Positions 40,770 through 49,338 of a DNA stretch of 64,000 nt are shown here, piece by piece. The DNA comes from Nocardioides ginsengisegetis (GTDB lineage: Bacteria; Actinomycetota; Actinomycetes; Propionibacteriales; Nocardioidaceae). How positions within the stretch are numbered: position 1 is the first letter of the stretch; each line of letters starts with the position of its first letter. A program made the position numbers and the translations under genes. The stretch lies in NCBI RefSeq assembly GCF_014138045.1, contig NZ_JACGXA010000001.1, positions 1,051,501 through 1,115,500 of the forward strand. Direction: 5' to 3'. The notes under the pieces are model-generated. The model worked only from the letters and a program-made list of their open reading frames with translations, searched no databases and was not told the DNA's origin.

Positions 40770-41636
40770 CTACCCACGGGCCGGGCCCTCGGCGGTGACG
40801 AAGTCGATGAGCTCCTCGACCCGGCCGAGCAGGGCGGGGTCGAGGTCGGCGAAGGACCGGACGCCGCCGAGGATGTGCTGCCAGGCCCGGGCGATGTCGG
40901 TCTGGTTGCGGTGCGGCCAGCCGAGCTGCTGGCAGGTGCCGGTCTTCCAGTCGATGCTGCGCGGGACGTCCGGCCAGCGCTCGAACCCGAGCCGCTGCGG
41001 CTTGACCGCCTGCCAGATGTCGATGAAGGGGTGGCCCACGATCAGGACGTCCTTGCCGATCGGCGACTTCGCGATGTTGGCCGCGATCCGGCTCTCCTTG
41101 GACCCGCGGACGAGGTGGTCGACCAGGACGCCGACCCGGCGCTGCGGCCCGGGCTTGAAGTCGCGGAGGTGGTCGGCGAGGTCGTCGACGCCGCCGAGGA
41201 ACTCCACGACCACGCCCTCGATCCGGAGGTCGTCGCCCCAGACCTTCTCGACCAGCTCCGCGTCGTGGCGGCCCTCGACGAAGATCCGGCTGGCCCGTGC
41301 GACGCGGGCCTTGGCGCCGTGCACGGCCACCGAGCCGGAGGCGGTGCGGGTGGGCTTCGCATGCGCCGAGACGTGGACGGGCGCGACGAGGATGACCGGC
41401 TTGCCGTCGAGCAGGAAGCCCGGCCCGAGCGGGAAGGTACGCCGCCTCGCGCGCCGGTCCTCCAGCGTCACCGTGTCGAGGTCGCGGTCGACGGCGACGA
41501 TCTCGCCGCACCAGTCGGTCGTGACCTCCTCGACGACGGCGCCGAGCTCGGCGGGCGCCTCGACGGCGCGGCCGCGCTTGGGCGCGCGCCAGTCGGTCTG
41601 GAGGACGTCGGAGCCGTAGCGGTCGCGGGAGGTCAC
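40770..41636 (-). CDS. DUF3097 family protein
   Basis: 288 residues, an actinobacterial family usually next to hemW. Visible segments are RIFVEGRHDAELVEKVWGDD and VLVDHLVRGSKESRIA, which resemble a TOPRIM fold (acidic Glu plus a D-x-D-like loop), and HPFIDIWQAVKPQRLG. A nuclease or primase-like role is possible from the fold, but none is established. GTG 41636 follows TAGCGT by 7 bases (leaderless). Confidence 0.88.
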   Translation of the reverse strand: MTSRDRYGSDVLQTDWRAPKRGRAVEAPAELGAVVEEVTTDWCGEIVAVDRDLDTVTLEDRRARRRTFPLGPGFLLDGKPVILVAPVHVSAHAKPTRTASGSVAVHGAKARVARASRIFVEGRHDAELVEKVWGDDLRIEGVVVEFLGGVDDLADHLRDFKPGPQRRVGVLVDHLVRGSKESRIAANIAKSPIGKDVLIVGHPFIDIWQAVKPQRLGFERWPDVPRSIDWKTGTCQQLGWPHRNQTDIARAWQHILGGVRSFADLDPALLGRVEELIDFVTAEGPARG

Positions 41637-41702
41637 CCGCTCAACGCTAGAAGGAGTACGCCGCCGGGCCGGGCAGGGCGCGCCGCGAGACCCGGTGTGA
41701 GG

Positions 41703-41888
41703 TCAGTCCTCGAGCTGTTCGTCGTCCCACTCGTCCGCGCCCTTGCCGCCGTCCATGTCGAGGTCGTCGACCTCCACGTCCTCGTCGAGGTCCTGGGCGA
41801 GCGGGTTGTCGTCGGTGGGGCGGAGGTCCTCGGGGAGCTGGTCGTCCGAGATGCCGCCGTCGGCCTGGCTGCTGGGGGAGTCCGTCAT
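41703..41888 (-). CDS. Small acidic, probably disordered protein
   Basis: 61 residues, about a third Asp/Glu (DLDEDVEVDDLDMDGGKGAD near the C-terminus), with no hydrophobic core. ATG 41888 lies 8 bases after TAACGT on the minus strand. Function unknown. Supported by the promoter-like box and clean start rather than by homology. Confidence 0.6.
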   Translation of the reverse strand: MTDSPSSQADGGISDDQLPEDLRPTDDNPLAQDLDEDVEVDDLDMDGGKGADEWDDEQLED

Positions 41889-41975
41889 GGCACGCGACGT
41901 TAGCCGCCGATGGCGCCGAGCGACAGTGTTGCCAAAGCACCGGACCCGAAGTCCGCCCGGTCCTACGCTGGCCGG

Positions 41976-43598
41976 ATGACGGCGACCCAGTCCCTGCGAC
42001 GGGTCCTGGCCAACCGCCGCCTGCGCCGCGTGCAGCTCGCCTTCCTCGGCTCGGGGATGGGGGACTGGGCCTACGCCACCGCCATCACCGTCTGGGCCTA
42101 CTCGGTCGGCGGTGCGACCGCCGTCGGTGTCTTCTCGGCGGTGCGGTTCGTGACCATCGCAGTGGCCGCCCCGCTGGGGGCGGTCGTGGCCGACCGGGTG
42201 GCGCGCAAGACGTTCATGATGGCCTCCGACGCGACCCGGGCGGTGCTCGTCGCCGCGGCGGCGGTGAGCATGGGCCTCGGCGGCCCGCCGCTCGTGGTCT
42301 ACGCGCTGGCCGTCGTCGCCGGCATGGTCGGGGCGCCGTTCCGCTCGGCCCAGGCCGGGCTGATCCCGCGCCTGCTCGAGCACCCCGACGAGCTGACCTC
42401 CTCCAACGCGGTCGCGGCGAACATCGAGAACGTCGTCGGATTCGCGGGACCGGCGCTCGGCGCGCTGCTGGTCGGGCTCGTCGACGTCGAGGCCGCGCTG
42501 TGGTTCAACGTGGCCACCTTCGGCTGGTCGCTGCTGCTCGTCGCGGCGATCGACGTACCGCCGGGGGAGGAGGAGCCGGAGGAGCACGAGACGCCCGAGG
42601 GCTTCCTCCGCGAGGTCACGGCCGGCTTCACCACCATCCGGCGCGACCGGGACCTGCTGCTGGTCACCGGGCTGGCCTCGGCGCAGGGAGTCGTGTGGGG
42701 CGCGCTGACCGTGCTCATGGTCATCGTGTCCGTCGACATGCTCGACACGGGTGCGGCCGGCGTGGGCTACCTCAACGCGCTGCTCGGGGTCGGCACGGTG
42801 CTCGGCGGCCTGGTCATTCTCACCCGTACGACGAAGGGCCGGCTCGCCGGCGACATGGTCGTGGGCGTCCTGGGCTGGTCGCTGCCGCTGCTGCTGATGG
42901 CCGTGGCCCCCTCGCCGGTCACCGCCCTCGTCGCGCTGGCCCTGATCGGGCTGATGGACCCGTGGGTCAACGTCGGGCTCGACACCATCCCGCAGCGCAT
43001 CGTCGACGACCGGGTGCTGTCACGGGTCTTCGCGGCGGTCGACAGCGCGCTGATCGCCGCCGTGGCGATCGGGGCGTTCCTGGCGCCGCCGCTGATCGGG
43101 TGGCTGGGGCTGCGGGCCTCGCTGGCCGTGCTGGGCGTGGCCGTCACGGCGTACGCGCTCTCGATGCTGCCTCGCGCCCGGCGCCTCGACGGCCGGCTGG
43201 CGGTGCCCGCCCACCTCGACCTGTTGGCCGCGACCTCGATCCTGGCGCCCCTGCCGCGACCGGTCGTGGAGTCGCTGGCGCACCGGGCCGAGCCGGTGGC
43301 GGTGGCCGCCGGGGAGGCGGTGGTCCGGGAGGGGGAGCCCTCGGACCGCTTCTACGTCATCGTCGCCGGCGAGGTCGAGGTGACGCAGGAGGGCCACGTC
43401 CTCCGGGCCGAGGGTCCGGGCGACTTCTTCGGCGAGATCGGGCTGGTCCGCGACGTCCCGCGCACGGCGACGGTGACGGCACGGACCGACACCTCGCTGC
43501 TGGCCGTGGACAGGGCCGACTTCCTCGAGGCGGTCACCGGCGTCCACGAGGCACGTGCGGCCGCCGAGGACGTGGTCTCGCGGCGGTTGGGTATCTGA
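41976..43598 (+). CDS. MFS transporter fused to a C-terminal cyclic-nucleotide-binding domain
   Basis: 540 residues. Residues 1 to about 410 form an MFS-type transporter with about 12 helices (GSGMGDWAYATAITVWAY; the loop VADRVARKTFM resembles MFS motif A). Residues about 420-540 form a cNMP-binding domain: VREGEPSDRFYVIVAGEVEV and the phosphate-binding cassette FFGEIGLVRDVPRTATVTA, which keeps the Glu and Arg that contact the cyclic phosphate. Transport would thus be gated by cAMP or cGMP (inference). ATG 41976 follows TACGCT by 6 bases. It is directly upstream of a class III cyclase gene. The transported substrate is unknown. Confidence 0.88.
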   Translation: MTATQSLRRVLANRRLRRVQLAFLGSGMGDWAYATAITVWAYSVGGATAVGVFSAVRFVTIAVAAPLGAVVADRVARKTFMMASDATRAVLVAAAAVSMGLGGPPLVVYALAVVAGMVGAPFRSAQAGLIPRLLEHPDELTSSNAVAANIENVVGFAGPALGALLVGLVDVEAALWFNVATFGWSLLLVAAIDVPPGEEEPEEHETPEGFLREVTAGFTTIRRDRDLLLVTGLASAQGVVWGALTVLMVIVSVDMLDTGAAGVGYLNALLGVGTVLGGLVILTRTTKGRLAGDMVVGVLGWSLPLLLMAVAPSPVTALVALALIGLMDPWVNVGLDTIPQRIVDDRVLSRVFAAVDSALIAAVAIGAFLAPPLIGWLGLRASLAVLGVAVTAYALSMLPRARRLDGRLAVPAHLDLLAATSILAPLPRPVVESLAHRAEPVAVAAGEAVVREGEPSDRFYVIVAGEVEVTQEGHVLRAEGPGDFFGEIGLVRDVPRTATVTARTDTSLLAVDRADFLEAVTGVHEARAAAEDVVSRRLGI

Positions 43599-43673
43599 GC
43601 CCAAAAGGGCGACGCGGGGGTGGCTCGCGGTGCAGGATGGCCACGCGTCACGTGAGCGATCGGGGGATCCGTT

Positions 43674-46600
43674 GTGACCACCTGTGCCACCTGTGGGGTC
43701 GCGGGGCAACCCGACACGGCCCGCTTCTGCCACGCGTGCGGAGGCAGCCTGGTGGCTCACACCTGCACGGCGTGCCAGGCCGAGATCGTGCCGGGCGCCC
43801 GCTTCTGCGGCACCTGCGGCGCGGCCCAGGGGGCCGCCGCTCCCGCCGTCGCGGTCCCGGTGCAGGCGGTGGCGTCGCGCCGGGTCACCAGCGTGCTCTT
43901 CGGCGACCTGGTCGGCTTCACGAGCCTCTCGGAGAGTCGTGACCAGGAGGACGTCCGCGAGCTGCTGTCGACGTACTTCGACGAGTGCCGCCAGATCATC
44001 GCCCGCTACGGCGGCACGGTCGAGAAGTTCATCGGCGACGCCGTGATGGCGGTGTGGGGCGTCCCGACCACCCACGAGGACGACGCCGAGCGCTCCGTGC
44101 GCGCCGGTCTCGAGCTGGTCAACCGGATCGACGCCCTCGGCGCCGACGTCGGCATCCCCGACCTCGCCATGCGGGTGGGCATCGTGACCGGCGAGGTCGC
44201 GGTCACGGTCGGCGCGGCCCAGCAGGGCATGGTCGCCGGCGACGCCGTCAACACCGCCGCGCGCGTGCAGTCCGCCGCCGAGCCCGGCCAGGTGTGGGTG
44301 GACGAGACGACGCGGCTGCTGACCTCGTCGGCGATCTCGTACGTCGACGTCGGCAGCCACGTCATGAAGGGCAAGGCCGACCCCGTCCCGCTCTGGTCCG
44401 TGCGGGCCGTCGTCGCGGCGGTCGGCGGCGCCCAGCGTGCCGACGGCCTCGAGGCGCCGATCGTCGGTCGCGACCGCGAGCTGCGGCTCGTCAAGGAGCT
44501 CTTCCACGCCGTCGAGGAGTCCCACCGGCCCAGCCTGCTCGTGGTCGACGGCGAGCCCGGGGTCGGCAAGTCCCGGCTCGGGTGGGAGTTCGAGAAGTAC
44601 GTCGACGGCCTCAACGACCCCGTCCGCTGGCACAGCGGCCGCTGCCTCTCCTACGGCGAGGGCGTGGCGTTCTTCGCGCTGGCCGAGGCGGTCCGGGTCC
44701 GGCTCCAGCGGTTGACCGCGACCGACGACGAGGTGGAGCCCGACGACGACCCGGCGCAGCTGCTGGCCGCCGGGCTGGAGCGCTACGTGCCCGACCTGAA
44801 GGAGCGCGAGTGGCTCGGCCCCCGACTCGGGGCGCTCCTGGGGGTCGGCGCCGTGGGGGCGTTCCCGCGCGAGGACCTCTTCGCCGCGTGGACGACCTTC
44901 CTGCACCGGGTCAGCGAGGACGAGATCCCCGTCGCGCTGGTCATCGACGACGCGCAGCACGCCGACGACGGCCTGCTGATGTTCCTGGAGTACCTCCTGC
45001 GCGTCGGCACCTTCCCCTGCTTCGTCGTGCTGTTCACCCGGCCCGGCCTGCTCGAGGCCAACCCGTCGCTGGCCACCAACCGCCGCGTCACGGTGCTGCA
45101 CCTCGAGACGCTGTCCGAGCGGGACATGGCGGCGCTCCTCGACGGCCTGGTGGTCGGCCTGCCCGACGGGGTCCGCACCTCGCTCGTCGAGCGGGCTGAG
45201 GGCATCCCGCTCTTCGCCGTGGAGACGGTCCGCTCGCTCATCGACCGCGACCTGGTCGTGCCGCGCGGCGGCCAGTACGTCCTGGCCGAGCCGGACTCAC
45301 TGGACCTCGGTGCCATCGGCGCGCCGGCGTCGCTCCAGGCGCTGATCTCCGCCCGCCTCGACACCCTGCCCCCCGAGCAGCGGCGCGTCCTCGACCAGGC
45401 CAGCGTGGTCGGCAGCGCCTTCACCCACGAGGCCATTGCCTCGCTGTGCCCGGAGGTCGTCGATCTCGAGTCCGTCCTCGAGGCGCTGGTCCGGGTGCAG
45501 CTCCTGCGCCGCGAGACCAACCGCTTCAGCACCGAGCTGGGGCAGTTCCAGTTCGTGCAGAGCGCCGTGCGCCAGATCGCCTACGGCACGCTGTCGCGGC
45601 GCGACCGCAAGGCCAGCCACCTCGCGGTCGTGGCGCTCATGGAGGCCGAGGGCGACGACTCGGGCGAGGTGGCCTCGATCGTGGCCCAGCACTACCTCGA
45701 GGCCCTCGACGCGGTCCCCGACGACCCCGACCGCCCCGCCCTCGCCGCGGCCGCCGTCACCCACCTGCAGCGGGCCGCTGCCCGTGCCGCGGCACTGGGG
45801 TCCCCGGCCGAGGCGGCCGGCCACCTCGGCACGGCGCTGGAGCGGTGTGACGACCCGGCGCTGCGGTCCCGGATCGAGGTCGAGCTGGCCGAGCAGCTGG
45901 CCAAGGCCGGTGACTACCAGGCGGCCATGGCACACGCCGAGCGGGCTCGCGACGCTCTCGACGCGGCCGGCGAGGTCAGCCTCGCGGCCCGGGCGGTTGC
46001 CAGCCTGGCGACGGCGCTGACCAACTCGGGCGAGTACGAACGCGGTTTCGACGTCGCGGCCGAACGCCACCGGGAGGTCGAGCTGCAGATCGGCCCGCTC
46101 GAGGAGATGCTGCTGCTCCGGGCGATGATTTCCTCCGGCATCCGGACGGGCCGCAACATCCGCAACCTGTCCGAGGACTCGGCCCGGCTGGCCGAGAAGC
46201 TCGGCACTCCGACCGAGATCGCCAACAGCTACGTCAGCCTGGCGCTCCACTACATGACGAAGGGGCCGCACGGGCTGGGACGGATGCTGCTGCAGTCGGC
46301 CTCCGAGATCGCCCGCGACAGCCACGACACGCTGATCCTGTGCCGGGCGCTGACCAACCTGAACGCCGACTGGACCCAGGACGACGCCGAGCGCGCGGCC
46401 GGCTACGGCCGCCAGGCCGTCGAGGCCGCCCGGGTCACCGGAGACGCCTACTGGATCAGCTCGACGGCCCTGAACCTCGTCCTCGCCCAGACGATCACCG
46501 GCGACTGGGACGGCGTCCTCGCCCGCTCCGACGAGGACTCGATGAACGCGCTCGACATCGGGATGACGGACATGTTGCGCGCCCGCGTCCTCCTCGCGCG

Positions 46601-47189
46601 GGGCCAGGAGTGGCGGCCCACGGAGCGCCTCGACGAGGAGGGGATCACCGACGACCCGACCCTGCGGGCCTCGCACCAGCTCGCGCTGGCGTTCGACCGC
46701 GCGCAGCGGGGCGGTGCGCGCGACCTCGGTGGCGTGCTCACCGAGATGCGGGCCGTGTTCGACGCGATCGGGCTCTTCGACGACTTCAGCACCCTCTTCC
46801 ACCTCGTCTCGGAGACGGCCTGGCGGTGGGGCGACCGGGCGGCGCTGGAGACCCTGCTCGAGATCGTGGACTCCGACCGCCGCAACAAGCCGCCGCTGGG
46901 GGTGGAGGCCTCGGTCCACCGGGTCCGCGGGTTGCTCGCCGCCGAGGACGGCGAGCCGCCCGACGTCGTGGAGGGTCACCTGCGCGCCGCCATCGCCGGC
47001 TGCGAGGCCTGGCACGCACGGCCGGCCCTGGCGCGGTGCTGCGCCGACCTGGGCCTCTGGCTGAGCCGGCAGGGCCGCCCCGAGGAGGCCGCGGTCCTGC
47101 TGACCCGGGCGCGCGAGCTCTTCGACGAGCTCGGGGCGGTCACCTGGGCCACGGAGCTCGATGAGCAGCTGGCGGGCGCGACGACGTGA
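43674..47189 (+). CDS. Zinc-ribbon/class III adenylate cyclase/AAA ATPase signalling protein
   Basis: 1171 residues. Two zinc ribbons occupy residues 1-50 (CATCGVAG ... CHACGG, CTACQAEIVPGARFCGTCG). A class III cyclase domain follows at about 68-245. Metal Asp are in VLFGDLVGFTSL and KFIGDAVMAVWG, and the GDAVNTAARVQ segment holds the Asn and Arg of catalysis. Lys before FIGDAV and Asp in GDAVNT favour ATP as substrate. Next is an ATPase domain with P-loop GEPGVGKSRL near 292 and DDAQHADDG, then a long helical TPR-like region. GTG start. It stands between two cNMP-binding-domain genes, pointing to a local cAMP circuit. Confidence 0.9.
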   Translation: MTTCATCGVAGQPDTARFCHACGGSLVAHTCTACQAEIVPGARFCGTCGAAQGAAAPAVAVPVQAVASRRVTSVLFGDLVGFTSLSESRDQEDVRELLSTYFDECRQIIARYGGTVEKFIGDAVMAVWGVPTTHEDDAERSVRAGLELVNRIDALGADVGIPDLAMRVGIVTGEVAVTVGAAQQGMVAGDAVNTAARVQSAAEPGQVWVDETTRLLTSSAISYVDVGSHVMKGKADPVPLWSVRAVVAAVGGAQRADGLEAPIVGRDRELRLVKELFHAVEESHRPSLLVVDGEPGVGKSRLGWEFEKYVDGLNDPVRWHSGRCLSYGEGVAFFALAEAVRVRLQRLTATDDEVEPDDDPAQLLAAGLERYVPDLKEREWLGPRLGALLGVGAVGAFPREDLFAAWTTFLHRVSEDEIPVALVIDDAQHADDGLLMFLEYLLRVGTFPCFVVLFTRPGLLEANPSLATNRRVTVLHLETLSERDMAALLDGLVVGLPDGVRTSLVERAEGIPLFAVETVRSLIDRDLVVPRGGQYVLAEPDSLDLGAIGAPASLQALISARLDTLPPEQRRVLDQASVVGSAFTHEAIASLCPEVVDLESVLEALVRVQLLRRETNRFSTELGQFQFVQSAVRQIAYGTLSRRDRKASHLAVVALMEAEGDDSGEVASIVAQHYLEALDAVPDDPDRPALAAAAVTHLQRAAARAAALGSPAEAAGHLGTALERCDDPALRSRIEVELAEQLAKAGDYQAAMAHAERARDALDAAGEVSLAARAVASLATALTNSGEYERGFDVAAERHREVELQIGPLEEMLLLRAMISSGIRTGRNIRNLSEDSARLAEKLGTPTEIANSYVSLALHYMTKGPHGLGRMLLQSASEIARDSHDTLILCRALTNLNADWTQDDAERAAGYGRQAVEAARVTGDAYWISSTALNLVLAQTITGDWDGVLARSDEDSMNALDIGMTDMLRARVLLARGQEWRPTERLDEEGITDDPTLRASHQLALAFDRAQRGGARDLGGVLTEMRAVFDAIGLFDDFSTLFHLVSETAWRWGDRAALETLLEIVDSDRRNKPPLGVEASVHRVRGLLAAEDGEPPDVVEGHLRAAIAGCEAWHARPALARCCADLGLWLSRQGRPEEAAVLLTRARELFDELGAVTWATELDEQLAGATT

Positions 47190-47191
47190 CG

Positions 47192-47854
47192 TCAGTGCGA
47201 CTTGCGGGTGAGCCAGCCGCGGTCCAGGACGGTGATCCGCCCGCGGCCCAGCTCCACCACGCCCTCGCCCGCGAGTCGCTGCAGCACCTGGTTGACGCTC
47301 GGCCGGGTGCCCCCGACGAGGTCGGCGAGGTGCTCCTGCGTGAGCGGGATCGTGGCCGGACCGTCGCCCGCGTCGCCCCCGTAGATCGCAGCCAGCTCGG
47401 CCAGGCGCCGGAAGACGCGCCGGTCGAGGCCGTCGTACAACGCCTCGAGGAGCCGGGCGGAGAGGTCCTCGACGCGGCGCGCCATCAGCGTCAGCAGCAG
47501 CTGGTCGGCGCCGCGGTGGCGACGACGCAGCTCGTCGAAGGCGGCCGCCGACAGCGACAGCGTCTCGGCCGGCTCGAGGGCCACGACCGTGGCCGACCGC
47601 ACCGGCTGGTGCCCGTCGAGGAGCGAGAGCTCGCCGAAGTAGTCGCCGCGCCCCAGCACGTTGAGCGTCACCGTGTCGCCGTCGGCGGTGGAGACCCGCA
47701 CGGCCAGCCGGCCGGCCGCCACGAGATGGAGGCTGTCGGACGGGTCGCCCTCGTGGACCAGCACCTCGCCGCGCGCGAACGTGCGGCGCCGGGTCGTCGC
47801 CAGCAGCTGCCGGCGCTCCTCGTCGTCGAGCGAGGCGAGCAGGGGCCACTCCAT
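47192..47854 (-). CDS. Crp/Fnr family transcriptional regulator
   Basis: 220 residues. The N-terminal cNMP-binding fold has VLVHEGDPSDSLHLVAAGRL and the cassette DYFGELSLLDGHQPVRSATV, retaining Glu and Arg. The C-terminal winged helix has IPLTQEHLADLVGGTRPSVN as the recognition region. No Fe-S cysteines, so it is Crp-like rather than Fnr-like. It is convergent with the cyclase (stops two bases apart) and divergent from the GAF-protease genes with a 38-bp gap. Likely autoregulates or controls the GAF gene. I see no TGTGA-N6-TCACA site in the gap. Confidence 0.92.
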   Translation of the reverse strand: MEWPLLASLDDEERRQLLATTRRRTFARGEVLVHEGDPSDSLHLVAAGRLAVRVSTADGDTVTLNVLGRGDYFGELSLLDGHQPVRSATVVALEPAETLSLSAAAFDELRRRHRGADQLLLTLMARRVEDLSARLLEALYDGLDRRVFRRLAELAAIYGGDAGDGPATIPLTQEHLADLVGGTRPSVNQVLQRLAGEGVVELGRGRITVLDRGWLTRKSH

Positions 47855-47892
47855 GGCGCCAGTGAACCACCCGGAACCCCTCAGGAGGACCC

Positions 47893-48417
47893 GTGACACC
47901 CAACCCCGAGGTGGAGCGCTCGCTGGCCGCGATGCGCGCCCTGTTCGGTGCCGAGGCCTGCTCCTGCGCGGTCGTCGACGACTCCGGTGAGTCGTTGACC
48001 TTCGTGGCCGCCGACGGGCAGGGCGCGGCCGAGATCGTCGGCGTCTCGCTGCCGATCGGCCGCGGCATCGCGGGCTGGGCGGCGATGTCGGGCCAGCCGA
48101 TCGCGGTGCGCGACGTGCGGACCGACTCACGCTTCGCCCGGGATGTCGCCGAGGCCACCGCCTACGTGCCGACCTCGGTCCTGGCAGCGCCCCTGTACGG
48201 CGCCGACGGCGAGGTGCTCGGGGTGGTCGAGGTGCTCGACCCGACCGTGGACCAGGCCTCCGACTGGGTGCTGGCCGTGCTGGGCACCCTGGCCGTGCCG
48301 ATCGCGGCCCTCGTCGCCGGTGGTGACCGGGGCGACGTCGGTGAGACCCGGCTGCTCGAGCTCGGCCGGTCGGTCCTCGCCGCCGTGGAGACGTACGGCG
48401 CCCCGGGGCGCCGATGA
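47893..48417 (+). CDS. GAF domain protein
   Basis: 174 residues, essentially one GAF domain: SLPIGRGIAGWAAMSGQPI, VRDVRTDSRFARDVAEAT and LAAPLYGADGEVLGVVEVLD are the standard segments. No output domain. GTG start with AGGAGG 5 bases upstream. It overlaps the protease gene by ATGA, so the two proteins are probably made in fixed ratio and may interact. The ligand is unknown; its neighbours suggest a cyclic nucleotide, but GAF domains bind many small molecules. Confidence 0.88.
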   Translation: MTPNPEVERSLAAMRALFGAEACSCAVVDDSGESLTFVAADGQGAAEIVGVSLPIGRGIAGWAAMSGQPIAVRDVRTDSRFARDVAEATAYVPTSVLAAPLYGADGEVLGVVEVLDPTVDQASDWVLAVLGTLAVPIAALVAGGDRGDVGETRLLELGRSVLAAVETYGAPGRR

Positions 48418-49226
48418 GCCTGCTGCCGGCCTGGTCGGCCGCGTTCGAGTCGGGGGTCCTCGCCCAGGTGCGGGCGCTCCCGATCGCCGACGCGCGTGAG
48501 TGGGCGTTCGGCGGCTCGACCGGGGCGGGCGTGAAGGTGGCGGTCATCGACAGCGGCATCGACGGCGACCACCCGCGGGTCGGCGGGATCGCCGGGGGAG
48601 TGGCGATGGTGGTCGACCCGGACACCGAGGACGGCTTCCGCGCCGACGAGGGTCCCCACGAGGACCTGGTCGGCCACGGCACCGCCTGCGCCGCGATCAT
48701 CAAGGCCATGGCGCCGGACGCCGAGATCTGGTCGGTGCGGGTGCTGGGCCCCAATCTCAAGGGCCGCGGCGCGCTGTTCTACGGCGGCATCGGCTGGGCG
48801 ATCGACCACGGCATGCACGTGGCCAACCTGTCGTTGTCCAGCAAGAGCGAGGCGATGTTCGGGCCGCTGCACGAGGTCGCCGACGAGGCCTACTTCGGCA
48901 ACACGGTCCTGGTCAGCGCGGCCAACAACAGCCCCGGGCCGACGTACCCCTCGCAGTACGCCTCGGTCGTCTCGGTGGCCGCCCGGGAGGGCGCCGACCC
49001 GATGGGGCTGGCCTACAACCCGAAGCCGCCGGTGGAGTTCGGCGCGCGCGGGATCGACGTCGACGTGGCGTGGGCCGACCGGTCCTCGATCGTCGCGACC
49101 GGAAACAGCTTCGCCGCACCGCACGTGGCCGGCATGGTCACGCTGCTGCTCGGCAAGCACCCGGGGCTCACGCCCTTCCAGGTGAAGGCGGTGCTCCAGG
49201 CGGTGAGCGAGAACGCCGTCCCGTAG
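48414..49226 (+). CDS. Subtilisin-family (S8) serine peptidase without signal peptide
   Basis: 270 residues, just the catalytic core. The triad is visible: Asp in VAVIDSGIDGDHP, His in VGHGTACAA, Ser in GNSFAAPHVAGM, with the oxyanion Asn in VSAANNSPGPT. The N-terminus (SLLPAWSAAFESGVLAQVRA) is neither a signal peptide nor a prodomain, so it is probably cytosolic. It is coupled to the GAF gene and followed by the VEGHRR repeat protein. S8 enzymes of this kind process peptides in several RiPP pathways; that role here is only a hypothesis. Confidence 0.9.
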   Translation: MSLLPAWSAAFESGVLAQVRALPIADAREWAFGGSTGAGVKVAVIDSGIDGDHPRVGGIAGGVAMVVDPDTEDGFRADEGPHEDLVGHGTACAAIIKAMAPDAEIWSVRVLGPNLKGRGALFYGGIGWAIDHGMHVANLSLSSKSEAMFGPLHEVADEAYFGNTVLVSAANNSPGPTYPSQYASVVSVAAREGADPMGLAYNPKPPVEFGARGIDVDVAWADRSSIVATGNSFAAPHVAGMVTLLLGKHPGLTPFQVKAVLQAVSENAVP

Positions 49227-49242
49227 GGGTCGGCGAGAAGAC

Positions 49243-49261
49243 GCTCGCTGTGTCAGCGAGC
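49243..49261. promoter_or_regulatory. 8-bp hairpin between protease and repeat-protein genes
   Basis: GCTCGCTG and CAGCGAGC flank TGT. There is no T-run. It may attenuate transcription or stabilise the mRNA end, giving different levels of protease and repeat protein. Confidence 0.4.
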
Positions 49262-49338
49262 AGACGGAACGGAGCGAGCAGCAGGAGCACAGTTCGGAAC
49301 AACCAGGGCGAGCGGCCCACCAACAGAGGAGAACCACC

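Noticed and set aside
47855..47892. Crp binding site between the regulator and the GAF gene
   Set aside because: The 38-bp gap contains no TGTGA-N6-TCACA-like sequence.
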